Positions 12,601 to 24,900 of a DNA stretch of 64,000 nucleotides are shown here, piece after piece. Position numbers and translations under genes: made by a program. A model generated the notes under the pieces. The model saw nothing but the letters and a program-made list of their open reading frames with translations, ran no database searches and was not told the DNA's origin. Each line of letters starts with the position of its first letter. Positions within the stretch are counted from its first letter, which is position 1. Location of the stretch: contig OX155960.1 in NCBI GenBank assembly GCA_944548615.1, forward strand, positions 27,321,333 through 27,385,332. Direction: 5' to 3'. The DNA is from Micropterix aruncella (lineage: Eukaryota; Arthropoda; Insecta; Lepidoptera; Micropterigidae).

Positions 12601-15600
12601 ACTCTAACGAGCTATTACTGCGACTGTAACAAAGGATACAAGTTACTCGCCGACGGTAAAGCCTGCGCCGATATAGACGAGTGTATAGAAACACCCGGTG
12701 TATGCTCGCAATACTGCTCGAACACCCCCGGTGGTTATTACTGCAAATGTAACGAGAAATATTACGAGCGACAAGCCGACGAACAAACGTGTAAACGCAT
12801 CGATAAAACGCAGCCCTGGATCATCTTCACGAACAAATATTACGTACGGAATATGTCGATCGACGCCTCTCTGTACAACTTGGTGCATCAAGATTTGATG
12901 AACGTCGTCGCGCTCGATTTCGACGACAAAGAGAATATGCTCTACTTCTGCGATGTTACGGCGAAAACAATTTACCGGTCCGATTATTCCAGTACTAACG
13001 CCACGAAAGAGCCGATCATACGGCACGATTCGCACGGTCTCGAAGGGCTCTCGATCGATTGGATCGCTAGGAAAATATACTGGCTGGACAGACATTCTAA
13101 GAACCTCGATGTGGCAGAATTGAACGGTACTAGCCGGAAAACGTTGAAGACCGGAATAGCAGATCCGAGAGCGATCGCCGTGCATCCAGGCACCGGTTAC
13201 TTATACTTTACTTCGTGGCATTTGCAAGCTTACATCGCTAAAATGGGTATGGACGGCTCAAACTTTTCAAGAATTTTAACATGGGAAGATGATATCGCGT
13301 GGCCTAACGCATTGACAATCGATTATTTCGCCGATAGAATTTATTGGGCTGATGCTCACCTTGATTATATCGCTTTCGCCGATTTAGAAGGAAAGCATAG
13401 ACACATTGTTTTGTCGGGCACGACCGTACCGCACGTATTTGCTTTAACCGTTTTCGACGATGAATTATTCTGGACCGATTGGAATTTGAAAGCAATCAGC
13501 CGAGGGAATAAATTCAACGGCAAAGACTTGAGAGTTTTAAGAAATACTACGCACAGACCGTACGATATTCACATCAATCATCCGCTGCGACAGTTGCCGT
13601 ATACGAACCCGTGCGGAACGAACAACGGCGGTTGTTCCCATCTCTGTTTGATAGCGCCCTCGCTGGAGCCAAACTACGCACACATCGAAGTGTACGGAGA
13701 AGAGAGCATAACCGCTTATAAATGCACCTGTCCCAATCAATTCTATCTGGCGAGGGACATGAAGACCTGCATAGCGAACTGTACGACCGGTCAGCACAGA
13801 TGCGGCGGCCACGACGAGAAGTGCATACCGTGGTTCTGGAAATGCGACGGCGAAAAAGACTGCCTGGACGGATCGGACGAGCCGGATACGTGCCCGGCGC
13901 GACACTGCCGAGCCGGCACGTTCCAGTGCAAGAACACCAACTGCACTCCTTCCGCGACGATCTGCGACGGCACGGACGACTGCGGCGACGGCTCCGACGA
14001 GCAGCAGTGCCAGCACGATTGCCCCGTCCTCGAGTTCAAGTGCAAGGCGAGCGGTCGCTGCATATTGGACAGTTGGAAGTGCGACGGCGACGCCGACTGC
14101 AAAGACGGAAGCGATGAAGATCCCGAAATGTGCCACAACCGACCGTGCGATCCCGAAACGGAGTTCAGCTGCAAGAACGGCAGATGTATTCCGAAATTGT
14201 GGATGTGCGATTTCGACAACGATTGCGGCGATGATTCGGACGAACCGGCGTATATGTGTCGGCAGAGGAACTGCACGACCGGTTGGCAGCGGTGCCCCGG
14301 TCAATCGAACTACCGTTGCATTCCGAAATGGCTGTTCTGCGACGGCAAAGACGACTGCAGAGACGGCTCCGACGAGCTGCCGCAGAACTGTCCGAAGTGC
14401 AACGCGGAGACCGACTTCTCGTGCGGTAACAACCGATGCGTACCGAAGCAGTGGCTCTGCGACTTCGCCGACGACTGCGGCGACGGTAGCGACGAATCGG
14501 AAACGACGTGCAAAAACGGCTATCGCGAGTGTTCCGAATCCGAATTCAAATGCACCAACGGTAAATGCATATCGTCGCGGTGGCGGTGCGACCACGAGGA
14601 CGACTGCGGCGATAATTCCGACGAGGTGGACTGCGGCGGCTTCCAGTGCAAAAACGGAACGTTCCAGTGTAAATCGGGTCACTGCATTGCGGCTTACTTC
14701 CGCTGCGACGGAGACAGGGATTGTCGAGACTTGTCTGATGAGATTGGATGCCCGCCGAGATTCCCCGGTGGACGATACTGCCCAGAAAGCAGGTAAGACT
14801 TTCACCACTTTCTTTTGCGAAATGTGACATTTCATTCTTGGACATTCGCGGATAATACAATATAGGTTGAGAGGCACATTACAAAGGCGTTTTTTTTTGC
14901 GAGCTTTTTTTATTAGAAATGTTAGTTAGTTAGTTTGACTGGGCTTTTTCCCGCACTTGGCCTCTTGATTGGGCCGTTGTGCGTGGCTCATGTTTCCATT
15001 TATGTTATTTCAGCCAACCCAGGCTGTCTAATTAGAAATGTTAACATTAGAACAGAGAATACGAACATCGCAACATCCTCACGCCTCCCCCATCTTCTTC
15101 TCCTACTGGTCCCATATCCGCTAGCGAATGTTGGGCTATCTAATTGATTATTACAACTATTGGCTGCCGTTTGGAACAAGGATGTGGTATATTTGTAAAA
15201 CCATTCCTATAGATGATTACAGAGCCAAAATATTTGTCTTCGTCCAGGGTCTCTTCTTCCTGATATTTTGCCTTGAATTATGAGATGCATAATGTTGTTT
15301 CTTTTGGGATGAAGCATGACATTGAACGAAGTATTTGAGCTTCCAGATTTTTATTGCCCCAAATATTTTAATGTTCTTATTCAAACGTTTTAAGGCATCC
15401 TTATTTCTGACTCTTTTCTGACATAATATCCCCTAGATTACACATTTCAAAGGCTTTATCTGCAGGATGATGTTTCTTTCGCAAAATACCATTTTCCTCT
15501 TATAGAATCCACTTCTGGATTATTGAATGCGGATTCCTAAATACCTTTTGCATGTATAGTCTAAACAATGCAAATACTTTGTCTAATGGCATTTGATCTT

Positions 15601-18600
15601 TGGAATATTGTTCCAGTTTTGTACAGATTATTGTTTCAGAATATTGTTACAGATTGTTCCACTATTAATCTAGGTACATTTTAACTCATTCTCGCCTAAA
15701 TTGTTTGTGACATTGCCTTGTACGAGTATAACTTGTGCCTTTTATAAGTAGCAATCCCATTCACTATCGAAGTTAAATGGCTGAATCGGCAATATACTAA
15801 TGACAAAATATTTTCATTTACTGGAGGGTATCAACAGCTGAGCTGGAGGGTATCAACCTTAACTTTTATTTTTGTTTTGTAAGCTAACATTATTATTATT
15901 ATTTATTCTGGACAGGCAGCTTTGCTGGTTCATAATAGATCAGGTCCATAACAGATCCTGTAAAGCTTTAAAGAAGTACAAATTGAATCTGTTTTTAAAT
16001 TGATCGTTAGAGCTTGCACTAATCACTTCAAACGGTAATTTATTGCAGAACGGTCTTAAGACGCTTAGAGTAAAATTGTTCATGGTTTAGTTTTTTGTTG
16101 TGACCTTAACATTTTTTGTTGATGTTGAATTTGTCTTTAGCCCATTACAGTAGAGCCTCGATAATCCGTACTCAGGCTAATCCAAACGTCGCTATAATCC
16201 GAACTGCATACCCCACCCCACTTCCTCGCCTTCGCCTCGCTGCTATGTTGTTTATTAATTAGTCTGCAGTTACGACTGCCACGTTGCGCGTCCATTCCAC
16301 GTTTTTCTGCTCTGTACTCGTGCGCGGCGTGTTTTTTGAGGTTATAAAGATGGTTCCAACACCAAAACGCAAACATAAAACTTTGACTATAGCCGAAAAG
16401 TGCACCATACTAGACAGTTTAAAGGACGGAGTGTCGGCAACTTCTCTTGCTTGTAAGTATGGCGTTGGAAAATCAACAATTACAGACCTCAAGAAAAATG
16501 AGCAAAAATTGAGATCTTTTATAGCTAAAACTGAGAAAGGACCAGGGTTCAGAAAAACTCTAAAATTACCAGAGAATCCAGTGCTAGAAGAAGCACTGTT
16601 CACATGGTTTTTAGAACAAAGACGACGCCACATTCCATTGTCTGGTGAGGTCGTAATGGAAAAAGCGAGATTCTTCCATAAAAAACTAACAGGTTCGGAT
16701 TTTTCTGCAAGTAGAGGATGGCTTGATAATTTTAAAAAACGTCATGGCATACGTCAGCTGAAAGTGTCAGGTGAGAAAGTCTCTAGCAATACGGAAGCTG
16801 TTCAACCATTCCAAGAAAAATTCCTAAACGAGATAAAAGAAAAGAACCTTTGCCCTGAACAAATTTACAATGCCGACGAATCAGGATTGTTTTGGAAGGT
16901 TCTGCCGGACAAAACTTTAGCCTCTTCTGCTGAAACTAGCGCTCCTGGGTCGAAAGTGTCTAAAGAGCGAATAACTTTTATGCCTAGCGCAAACTCTACA
17001 GGGAATCACAAATTACCATTGCTAGTTGTGGGGAAGGCAAAAAAGCCAAGATCTTTTGGATCTGTAAAATTACCAGTGCATTATGAAGGGCAGAGGCGTG
17101 CTTGGGTAACCAGAGATATTTTTCTCGAGTGGTTTAGAGGCCATATTGTTCCTGAAGTCAAACGCCATTTAAAAAAAATGGGACTGCCACAAAAAGCATT
17201 GCTACTCTTAGACAATGCCCCTGGACATCCAAATGCTGAAGATTTGACAACAGAAGACGGCAACTTCTCTGTACTGTACATGCCTCCAAATTGTACGCCT
17301 TTGATCCAACCTATGGATCAAAACGTAATCCAAAATGTCAAGATAAATTACAAAAAGAAACTCCTGATTCAAATGTTCGTGCAGCAAGAAGCCGATGAGG
17401 CTTTAACCTTGCATGATGTTATAAAAAGCGTCACAATTAAAGACGCCATTTTTTCGCTAGCGCAATGTTGGGATCATGTATCATCGTCTCTTATCGAAAA
17501 ATCTTGGAAGCCTCTTTGGCCTGAAAAAATAAATTCAACAGAAGATAGATCAGAAGAAAATGATGACTTCGACGTAGAAGACGATCTCCCGCTCAGTCTT
17601 TTACGTAATCGTGGTTATACAGAAGAAACCATTTCCACTTTCTTGTCCATGAGTGAAGAGGAGAATTGCACAGATCCTATAACTGATGATGAGATCATAA
17701 CCCAAATAACGCAAGAGAATGACGAGTCTTTAGCTGAAGATTATTTTGCTTCAAATGTCAAGAAAATTACTCATTCACAAGCCATATCATCTTTGAACAC
17801 TTGCTTGGAGTGGGCTGAAGAAAATGACCTGTCCTTATCGGAAAAGATGATGCTACGTAACTTGAGGGACAAAGCTTTTTTCTGGTCCATCAACAGGACT
17901 CGCCAAACTAAAATAGATCAGTTTATGACTAAATAGACAATTTACACCTTACGTATTTTATGGTACCTAATTATTATGTAAATGTACGGTAAGCAACGAG
18001 CTGGGCTTTTTATTTGCATTACGACTGTAGTCCTTACGCTGCTTGTAATAAGAGCGTTCCCAAGGTCAATATGTAAAGCCCAGCTCGTTGCTTACTGTAC
18101 CTCTTAAACTATGTATATAATTAAACACTATTTTAAGAATAAAAATGTTTTTTTTTCTCCTTACATACTATAATCCGAACGCTTCGTGAGTCCGAACAGG
18201 GGTTAGTTTTTGCTAGTTCGGATTATCAAGGCTCTACTGTATATAATTTTTAAGAATTTTGGGTCTCAAGCAGGCCCCCTCTTTGTCTTCTTTGTATAAG
18301 AGTAGTCAGTCCAAGTAATTCCAAACGATTTTCATCCTTTCTACTCTTCATGCTCACTGACATTTTGGTCGCCCTTTGCTGCACCTTTTCCAGGACATCT
18401 ACATATTTGCATAAATAGTGGCTCCAGAGCTGATACTCAAGAATAGATCCCTATGCTTTATAAACACCTCTATTGACACATGTTGGAAAGCCTTCCTTAT
18501 CAGATAGAGAGTACAGTTGGCTCTTTTAGCGATTGCAAATATGTTTTTCCCATTTGAGATCATCAGTAATTGTTATTTCAAGATATTTTTCTTGCTAAAC

Positions 18601-21600
18601 TGCTTCTAATTGGACGTTTGCCAGATAATATTGTGCGTTGGGTTGACTAGATTGATTGAGGGTTGACCTAGGTTGATTTTGATTTGAATCAGTACTGTTG
18701 GATCTGTTTCAATATAGACAATAGGAAAATATCAATGAAATTTTCTTACGTTAACGTATATTTATTCCAAAACACATTTTTTTTATTTACTCATTTTAGA
18801 TTCCAATGCGGAAACAATCTCTGTGTCGCTCAGTCGGATCTCTGCGATGGAACGGATGACTGCGGCGACAATTCTGATGAACTACCATCGCTGTGCACAA
18901 ACTTCAATTGCGATACTCTTCGGCGATTCCAATGCACTAACCACAGATGTGTGCCAAGGTAATTGTAATTTCCTCTCACTTTCCTTGTATTTCACTGTTT
19001 TAATTTTTATTTTATTTGTTTAATCCAGGGTAAACCATATTTATAGGGCGTACATATAGAATAATGATCTCCTTAGGGAGATCTAATATCAACCATCTAA
19101 ATGCATCCACCTCATTCGGTAATGTATTAACCAACTGCACTGCCTAATTTTTCCAATGAATCGAACGGTTATTGCCCATGTTAATTTGGTAGATTGCACG
19201 GTACAAGAGAGAGTGGTTACAGGACACAAAATATCAGGTAAGTGCGTACAGCTCCATGGCACGATGAATGTTAGATTGTCGCCTTCTATACTGAGCAGAC
19301 CAATCACATAGAGAATCATGCAGTTTCTTCTCCTTTGCTCAAGTGTAGAGAAGAAGAAAGTCTAGCATTCCCATCACAGAAGGGAGGGATTTTTCTGTTT
19401 GATTTCTATATTGTAACATTGCAACACTAACATACTCATTTATGTTTGTTGACAAACTCAATAACAGCGGACTGTCAAATGTATTTTAAAGTTATCGGTG
19501 GCGTAACTATAGGGTGGCAGGGCTGGCAAAATGTAACTGGGGCTTCCCGATTATTTTAAATTAAATTACAACGAGACTATTTTTACTGGAAGGGCCCCAT
19601 CTAATGAATTTGCCACGGGCCTCAGATGGTATAGTTACGCCACTAAGAGATGAAACATTCCATTATACTGCTGGAAAGCCTGACCCAGTTTGACAGGAAG
19701 TGGGGCTACCGTTTTAAAACAGATGGCCAATACACCTCGTCGTGCCTCGCTTTTGCCGACGACCTAACTTTCATCACCAGAAGCCCCAAGCAGCTTTCCC
19801 TGCTATTACAGAAAGTGGAGCTTTTCTGCGACTGGTCAGGCTGTATAAAGGTGAAGCCCTCCAAATGTTTTTGCCTTGGACTCGCCCGCATGGGCACAAA
19901 ATTTACATCCTATGACCCCAAATTGGTCTATAAGGGCTCTAATATCTCCCTTATAGACCCAAACAATCATTTCAAATTCCTCGGCAGAAAAATCACCCAT
20001 CAGGGAAAAGACGTCTCGGGCGATCATGTTATAGAGCATTTCAAAAGTTGCCTGGCGAAAATAGATGCCTTGCTAATTTCTGGCCCTCGTAAGGCCTGGA
20101 TCTATGACAATTATCTAACGTCACATTTGTCATGGCCCTTTCTTATTTACGATTTTACCAAAACCCAACTGTCCCGTCTAGATGCGCTGGTGACAGCTAG
20201 TTTAAAATCCTGGCTGTCCTTAGCCAAACCAGCTGACCCCTCGACTCTCTTCAGGTCCAAACAAAATTTTGGGCTAGCGCTTAAACTGCCCTCTCTGCTC
20301 TACGCCAACTCCAGAATAACCAAAAATTCGATTCTGTGCAATTCCAAAGATCCGGCAATATCGAAGCACGTAATAAGTGGCCGTAGTGATTCAAATGATC
20401 TACAAGCCCGCGTAGACTTCCACAAAAAGTTCCTTACTGGAATCAGCCAGAATGGCAATGGTCTGGGGTATGGCAGTACAACCACGAGCGACGTGGACTT
20501 GAAGAAGTCTCTTTTGCAGGGAGATTACGACAGCAAGAGTATGGCTCATGCTATTGGCCTTCAATGCCAGAATGATTGGACAACAATTGGGGACTTTTGC
20601 ATTCCGCCTCCAATGCACTGGAAGGTAATGCTCTATGACTGGACGCCAGAGATGCTGAAATTTTATTTGAATGCCTTTCAGCATACACTTCCAGACCCCA
20701 GTAACCTCGCTCGTTGGAGCTTTGCCGAGGATACTTCTTGTCCCCTCTGTAGCAATACCCCCTTGCACAGCTAGACACATTCTAGCTGGCTGCAAGGTGG
20801 CCTTAGATCAAGGACGGTACACTTACCGCCATGACAAAGTTCTCGCTGTTATTCGCGAGGTAATTAGTCTCTCAGTGGCTCGTGCCAACAAGGGTTTGAC
20901 AGTATCCTCCAAACCCCCAATACAGTTTGTGCGGGATGGCTCTAAAGGCAAAAAACATTTAACTACAAAACCTTTCTCAATAATCGAGAAAGCTACAGAT
21001 TGGATTCTGGAGGTTGATTCGGTCTCTAAGCAGTATAAATTCCCTGAAAGTCTCGGATGCACAGCCCTCCGTCCAGATATAACTCTTTACTCTGTATCTC
21101 GGAAGGTGGCTCTTATTGTAGAATTAACTGTTCCATGGGAATCAAATATCCCAAAAGACCACGAGTACAAATTAAATAAATACCATGATCTTGCAAATGC
21201 CGTAACCCGGAACGGCTTCACTGTTCACCTTCACGCGGTGGAAGTTGGCGCTCGTGGCCTGCCAGCTAAATCTCTATTTCACCTCTTTAAAGATCTTGGC
21301 CTTTCCAGAAAAATAATCAACTCTTTCTTAGAAAAATTATCTAAAACTGCGATTTGCGCATCTCAAATTCTATGGCTTCGAAGGGGGAGTGAATGGGTGG
21401 TAAGGTGCACGCTCACATGTGGCAAGACAGCTGTCCTAAACCTACCACAGCCGGTTCGTAAGTCCGGAATCCACTGCTCACCCCCCAGAAGTGTAAAAAA
21501 AATAGTATTATGATGGGCCTGACTCCGCTCGGTGAATTCCATGGCAGCTCCGTTTGTATTTATATATATTCGGACAGAAAATACAGCAGATGCAGAGTAA

Positions 21601-21874
21601 AGTGATTTTCGCTACAATGTGTTTGGGTACAACTGCGGAAAGTATCCATACATAATGTACAAGTACCTCAGGACAAATTGCTTACATAAGTAGCCAGTTC
21701 CAGAAACTTTCAGTGACCGATTTACAACAGACGCACTGAATAAAAAAAACTGTGCATGTCAGCAAACTGTGCATGCATGACCGGAGTTTACTCTTTAAGT
21801 GCGATTGTCATTGAATATACAATAGGCAAAGAGGGTAAATTGATTGATTGATTGATTAATAGGTCGATCGATCG

Positions 21875-21906
<32 letters not shown>

Positions 21907-24900
21907 TCTATTAATTAATCAATCATCAATCATCATCAATCATCATCAATCAATCATCATCTATCAATCATCATCAATCGATTGATTGATGTACGGTCAG
22001 TATGGGTCGGCTCGAAAGCTGGCAAATTTCATGGAAGTTATTATCTCCTGTTTGGTATTGTTGCAATCTTTGAAATTTTAGAACTTTACTGACATTAAAT
22101 GTAACGCTTTTTGTTAATGTTTGATTTTACTATCCATCAAATTCTCATAGCGAGGACTTTAAATTAAATCAATTCTTAAGGAGTAAACTCCAAAAAGTTA
22201 CTACATGGTAAAACGATTCTACAGACAACTTTACTAAAGTAGTTAACCTGAATATACATAATACGTTCCTGCCCTATTTATCTAGCTTTGAAATGAATTA
22301 ATATTTAAAATTCTCATGTCGCAGGTACCAGGTCTGCGATGGCATAGACAACTGCGGCGATGGCTCCGACGAGAACAACATGACTCTTTGCTCGGCTCGG
22401 ACGAAACCGTGCGATCCGTACACGCAATACCAATGCGCAAACAAACACTGCGTGGACAAAGTTCAAGTCTGCGATTTCGCCGACGACTGCGGTGACGGTT
22501 CCGACGAACTGGGTTGTCACCACACAAAGACGTGCGGAAGCATCGACAGAGGAGGCTGCGAGCACCACTGCATGAATTTGACCGATGGCGGATACATTTG
22601 CGCTTGCTATCCGGGTTACATCATATCGTCGGATAACCGGAAGAAATGTCGGGACGTCGACGAGTGCCTCACCGGAACGCATCACTGCTCACAGCTATGT
22701 ACTAATACCAATGGATCGTATCATTGTGAATGCAGAGAAGGATTCAGGTACTTTTTAAAAATTATCCAAACACCTATTATTCAAACACATTGATTATCCA
22801 AACAACTATTATCCGAATGACCGGTTATCCGAACGTTCATTCAGTAATATAAAATCAAAGACTATTACGGTTGTTTGACATTATTAAAAAGATACAAAAG
22901 AATTTACCGTTTGTAGCACCCGGCGTTTTGGCGATGTTTCACTTGCCGTTGTCCAAGGTAGACTGGAGAGCTCATTCTGTTTTTCTGCGGGTAGGCGGTA
23001 TACCGCTTCTGTCACTGAAAAGTATAACGATGGTGGGGCAGCGGGTTTGGCGCATGCAAGTTTTGAAAATCTGCCATGCACATAACACTCATTGTATTCT
23101 GTGTTACGTCCCTGCGTTTGGCGATGGGTATTGGAAACATTTTAAGAAGAGGGTTCTACCTAGTAAAGAGTTTGAAACCGTCATCTCTATTGAAGTTAAT
23201 GGTTCTTCTTATTTTAATGCCTGCCGGATCATGCGGGGAAAATATATATTTTTTGTTCAAATAGTCATTTTGTGTTGTTGTTTCACTGCTTATATTATTG
23301 CGTAACTCTACATAAATAATTTAACTGGTATAATTTAAAAATTTGATTGATTTACATTTTAAATGTATAAAATATAATGATTATGTACCTTTTTACATTA
23401 GTCTCTCTAATAACATAAAAATGTTTTCTGTCATTAACGAATGATTTTTTTTTAAATTTATCCGATTGATTATCCAAAAATATCAATACTTTAAACATCC
23501 ATGTCTGAAATTAAATGGTATTCTATAGTATTAGTATTGTCTTTGTACAATGATGAGTAGTTTAAGCTCATTGTCCATGTCCAATAATTCATATGAATAA
23601 TGCCAATCACCTGGTTCTAGGAACTTGTCCAATCAGTTTTTGAACTAGTTTACATTCACCGATTCGATCACTTCGATTCCTCACAAGAGTGTCCTCGAAG
23701 ATCGCTATCGGATTAAGATGGAGTATATTAGGGAAGTCACTGCAGCTATCGTGTTATTGTAGCGCTTTATATGTTTCGATCGGGTCTTCAAGCTTTCGCC
23801 TGCCCTATAGTGCGGGCAGTATCAACTTTGAGATCTCTCGTCATATTCTATATGCATCGATTCCTTTGGGATTTCGGCGAAACGTCTCTGTCTTTCTAGC
23901 GACTGATGGTTTTTTAGCGCGAAACGTCTTTCTAGCGACTGATGGTTTTTTTGTCGTTTCAGCCTTTCCGATGGCATGTCGGGAGTCTGCAAAGCGCTCG
24001 ACGACAACACGACCCTCCTCTTCGCGAACGGTCCGGAAATCCGGGCTCTCAGCCTGAAAAGAAACGACGAGTTCGACGTAATAATGTCGGAGAAACGCAT
24101 AGAGGCGATCGACTACGACCCGATGACGGAGACCGTCTTCTGGGCGGACAGCTACGACAAGACGATCAAACGGTCGTACATGGTGGGCGCGCAGAACGGG
24201 GAGGCCAAGATCGGCTACGCCCAGGACTTGAACATGAAGGGCAGCTCCAAGCCGACGGCGCTGGCCGTGGACTGGGTGGCGGACAACCTGTACTGGACGG
24301 AGACGGACCGCACGGGCTCCAAGCCCAAGGGCCGCGTGCTGGTGGCGCGCACGGACGGCCGCTACCGGCGCGCGCTCGTGGCCGCCGGCCTCGAGAGCCC
24401 CACCTCGCTCGCCCTGGACCCGCAGATGGGCCGCATGTTCTGGTCCGACGCCGGCTCCGCGCCCAAGATAGAGGTGTCCTGGATGGACGGCTCCAAGCGG
24501 CGGCCCCTCGTCACCGAGAGCATCCGCCACCCGGCCGGGCTGGCCGTCGACCAGGGCATGGACCACACGCTCTACTGGGTGGACACCAAGCTGAACACCG
24601 TCGAAACCATGAAGCAAGACGGCACCAACAGGAAGATCATCATCAGAGGGGAGCAGCTGAAGCATCCCATTTCTCTCGACGTATTCGAATCTTCCATTTA
24701 CTGGATAACCAGAGACTCCGGAGAGTTGGTGAAGCAGGACAAATTCGGCCGCGGCGTTCCCGTCGTCATTTCGAGAGATCTCGTCAATCCATCCAGCGTT
24801 AAAGGTAAAAACAAATATATCCCAAAATTATTTATCATTTGAAAAACACAATAAGATAAATTACTCCAGTAGTTAAAAATTCCTACACTCGGATGCATCA

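Larger units (their letters stand above)
16146..18241 (+). mobile_element. Tigger/pogo DNA transposon, full length with TA target duplication
   Basis: The element spans 16148-18239 and is flanked by TA on both sides (16146-16147 and 18240-18241). Its ends are inverted repeats: CAGTAGAGCC then TCGATAATCCG on the left, and on the right CGGATTATCAAGGCTCTACTG, one mismatch over about 21 bases. The subterminal regions repeat the AATCCGAAC motif. The size of 2.09 kb, TA target site, CAGT termini and the DDE transposase inside fit the Tigger branch of Tc1/mariner. It is inserted in a CR1/L2-like LINE within an LRP1 intron. Confidence 0.93.
19650..21560 (+). mobile_element. 5'-truncated LINE with restriction-like endonuclease (R2/NeSL/HERO group)
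   Basis: This copy starts inside the reverse transcriptase and ends with the family's 3' tail (21511-21560: GATGGGCCTGACTCC to TTTGTATTTAT). The coding part is split by one frameshift at about 20755-20762. Related fragments are at 33085-33622 (plus) and at 47500-48708, 48842-49388 and 49873-50205 (minus). Having the endonuclease downstream of the reverse transcriptase, with a C-C-H-C knuckle, separates it from the apurinic-endonuclease LINEs such as the I element at 36700-42010. Confidence 0.88.

Noticed and set aside
13537..14877. Long antisense frame of 446 codons opposite the LA modules
   Set aside because: It is the mirror of repeated LA codons; valine/alanine-rich translation with no domain, and the sense strand is clearly LRP1.
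22871..23305. A 144-codon frame in an LRP1 intron
   Set aside because: Starts in a decayed repeat, matches no family, and has no supporting splice or coding signal.
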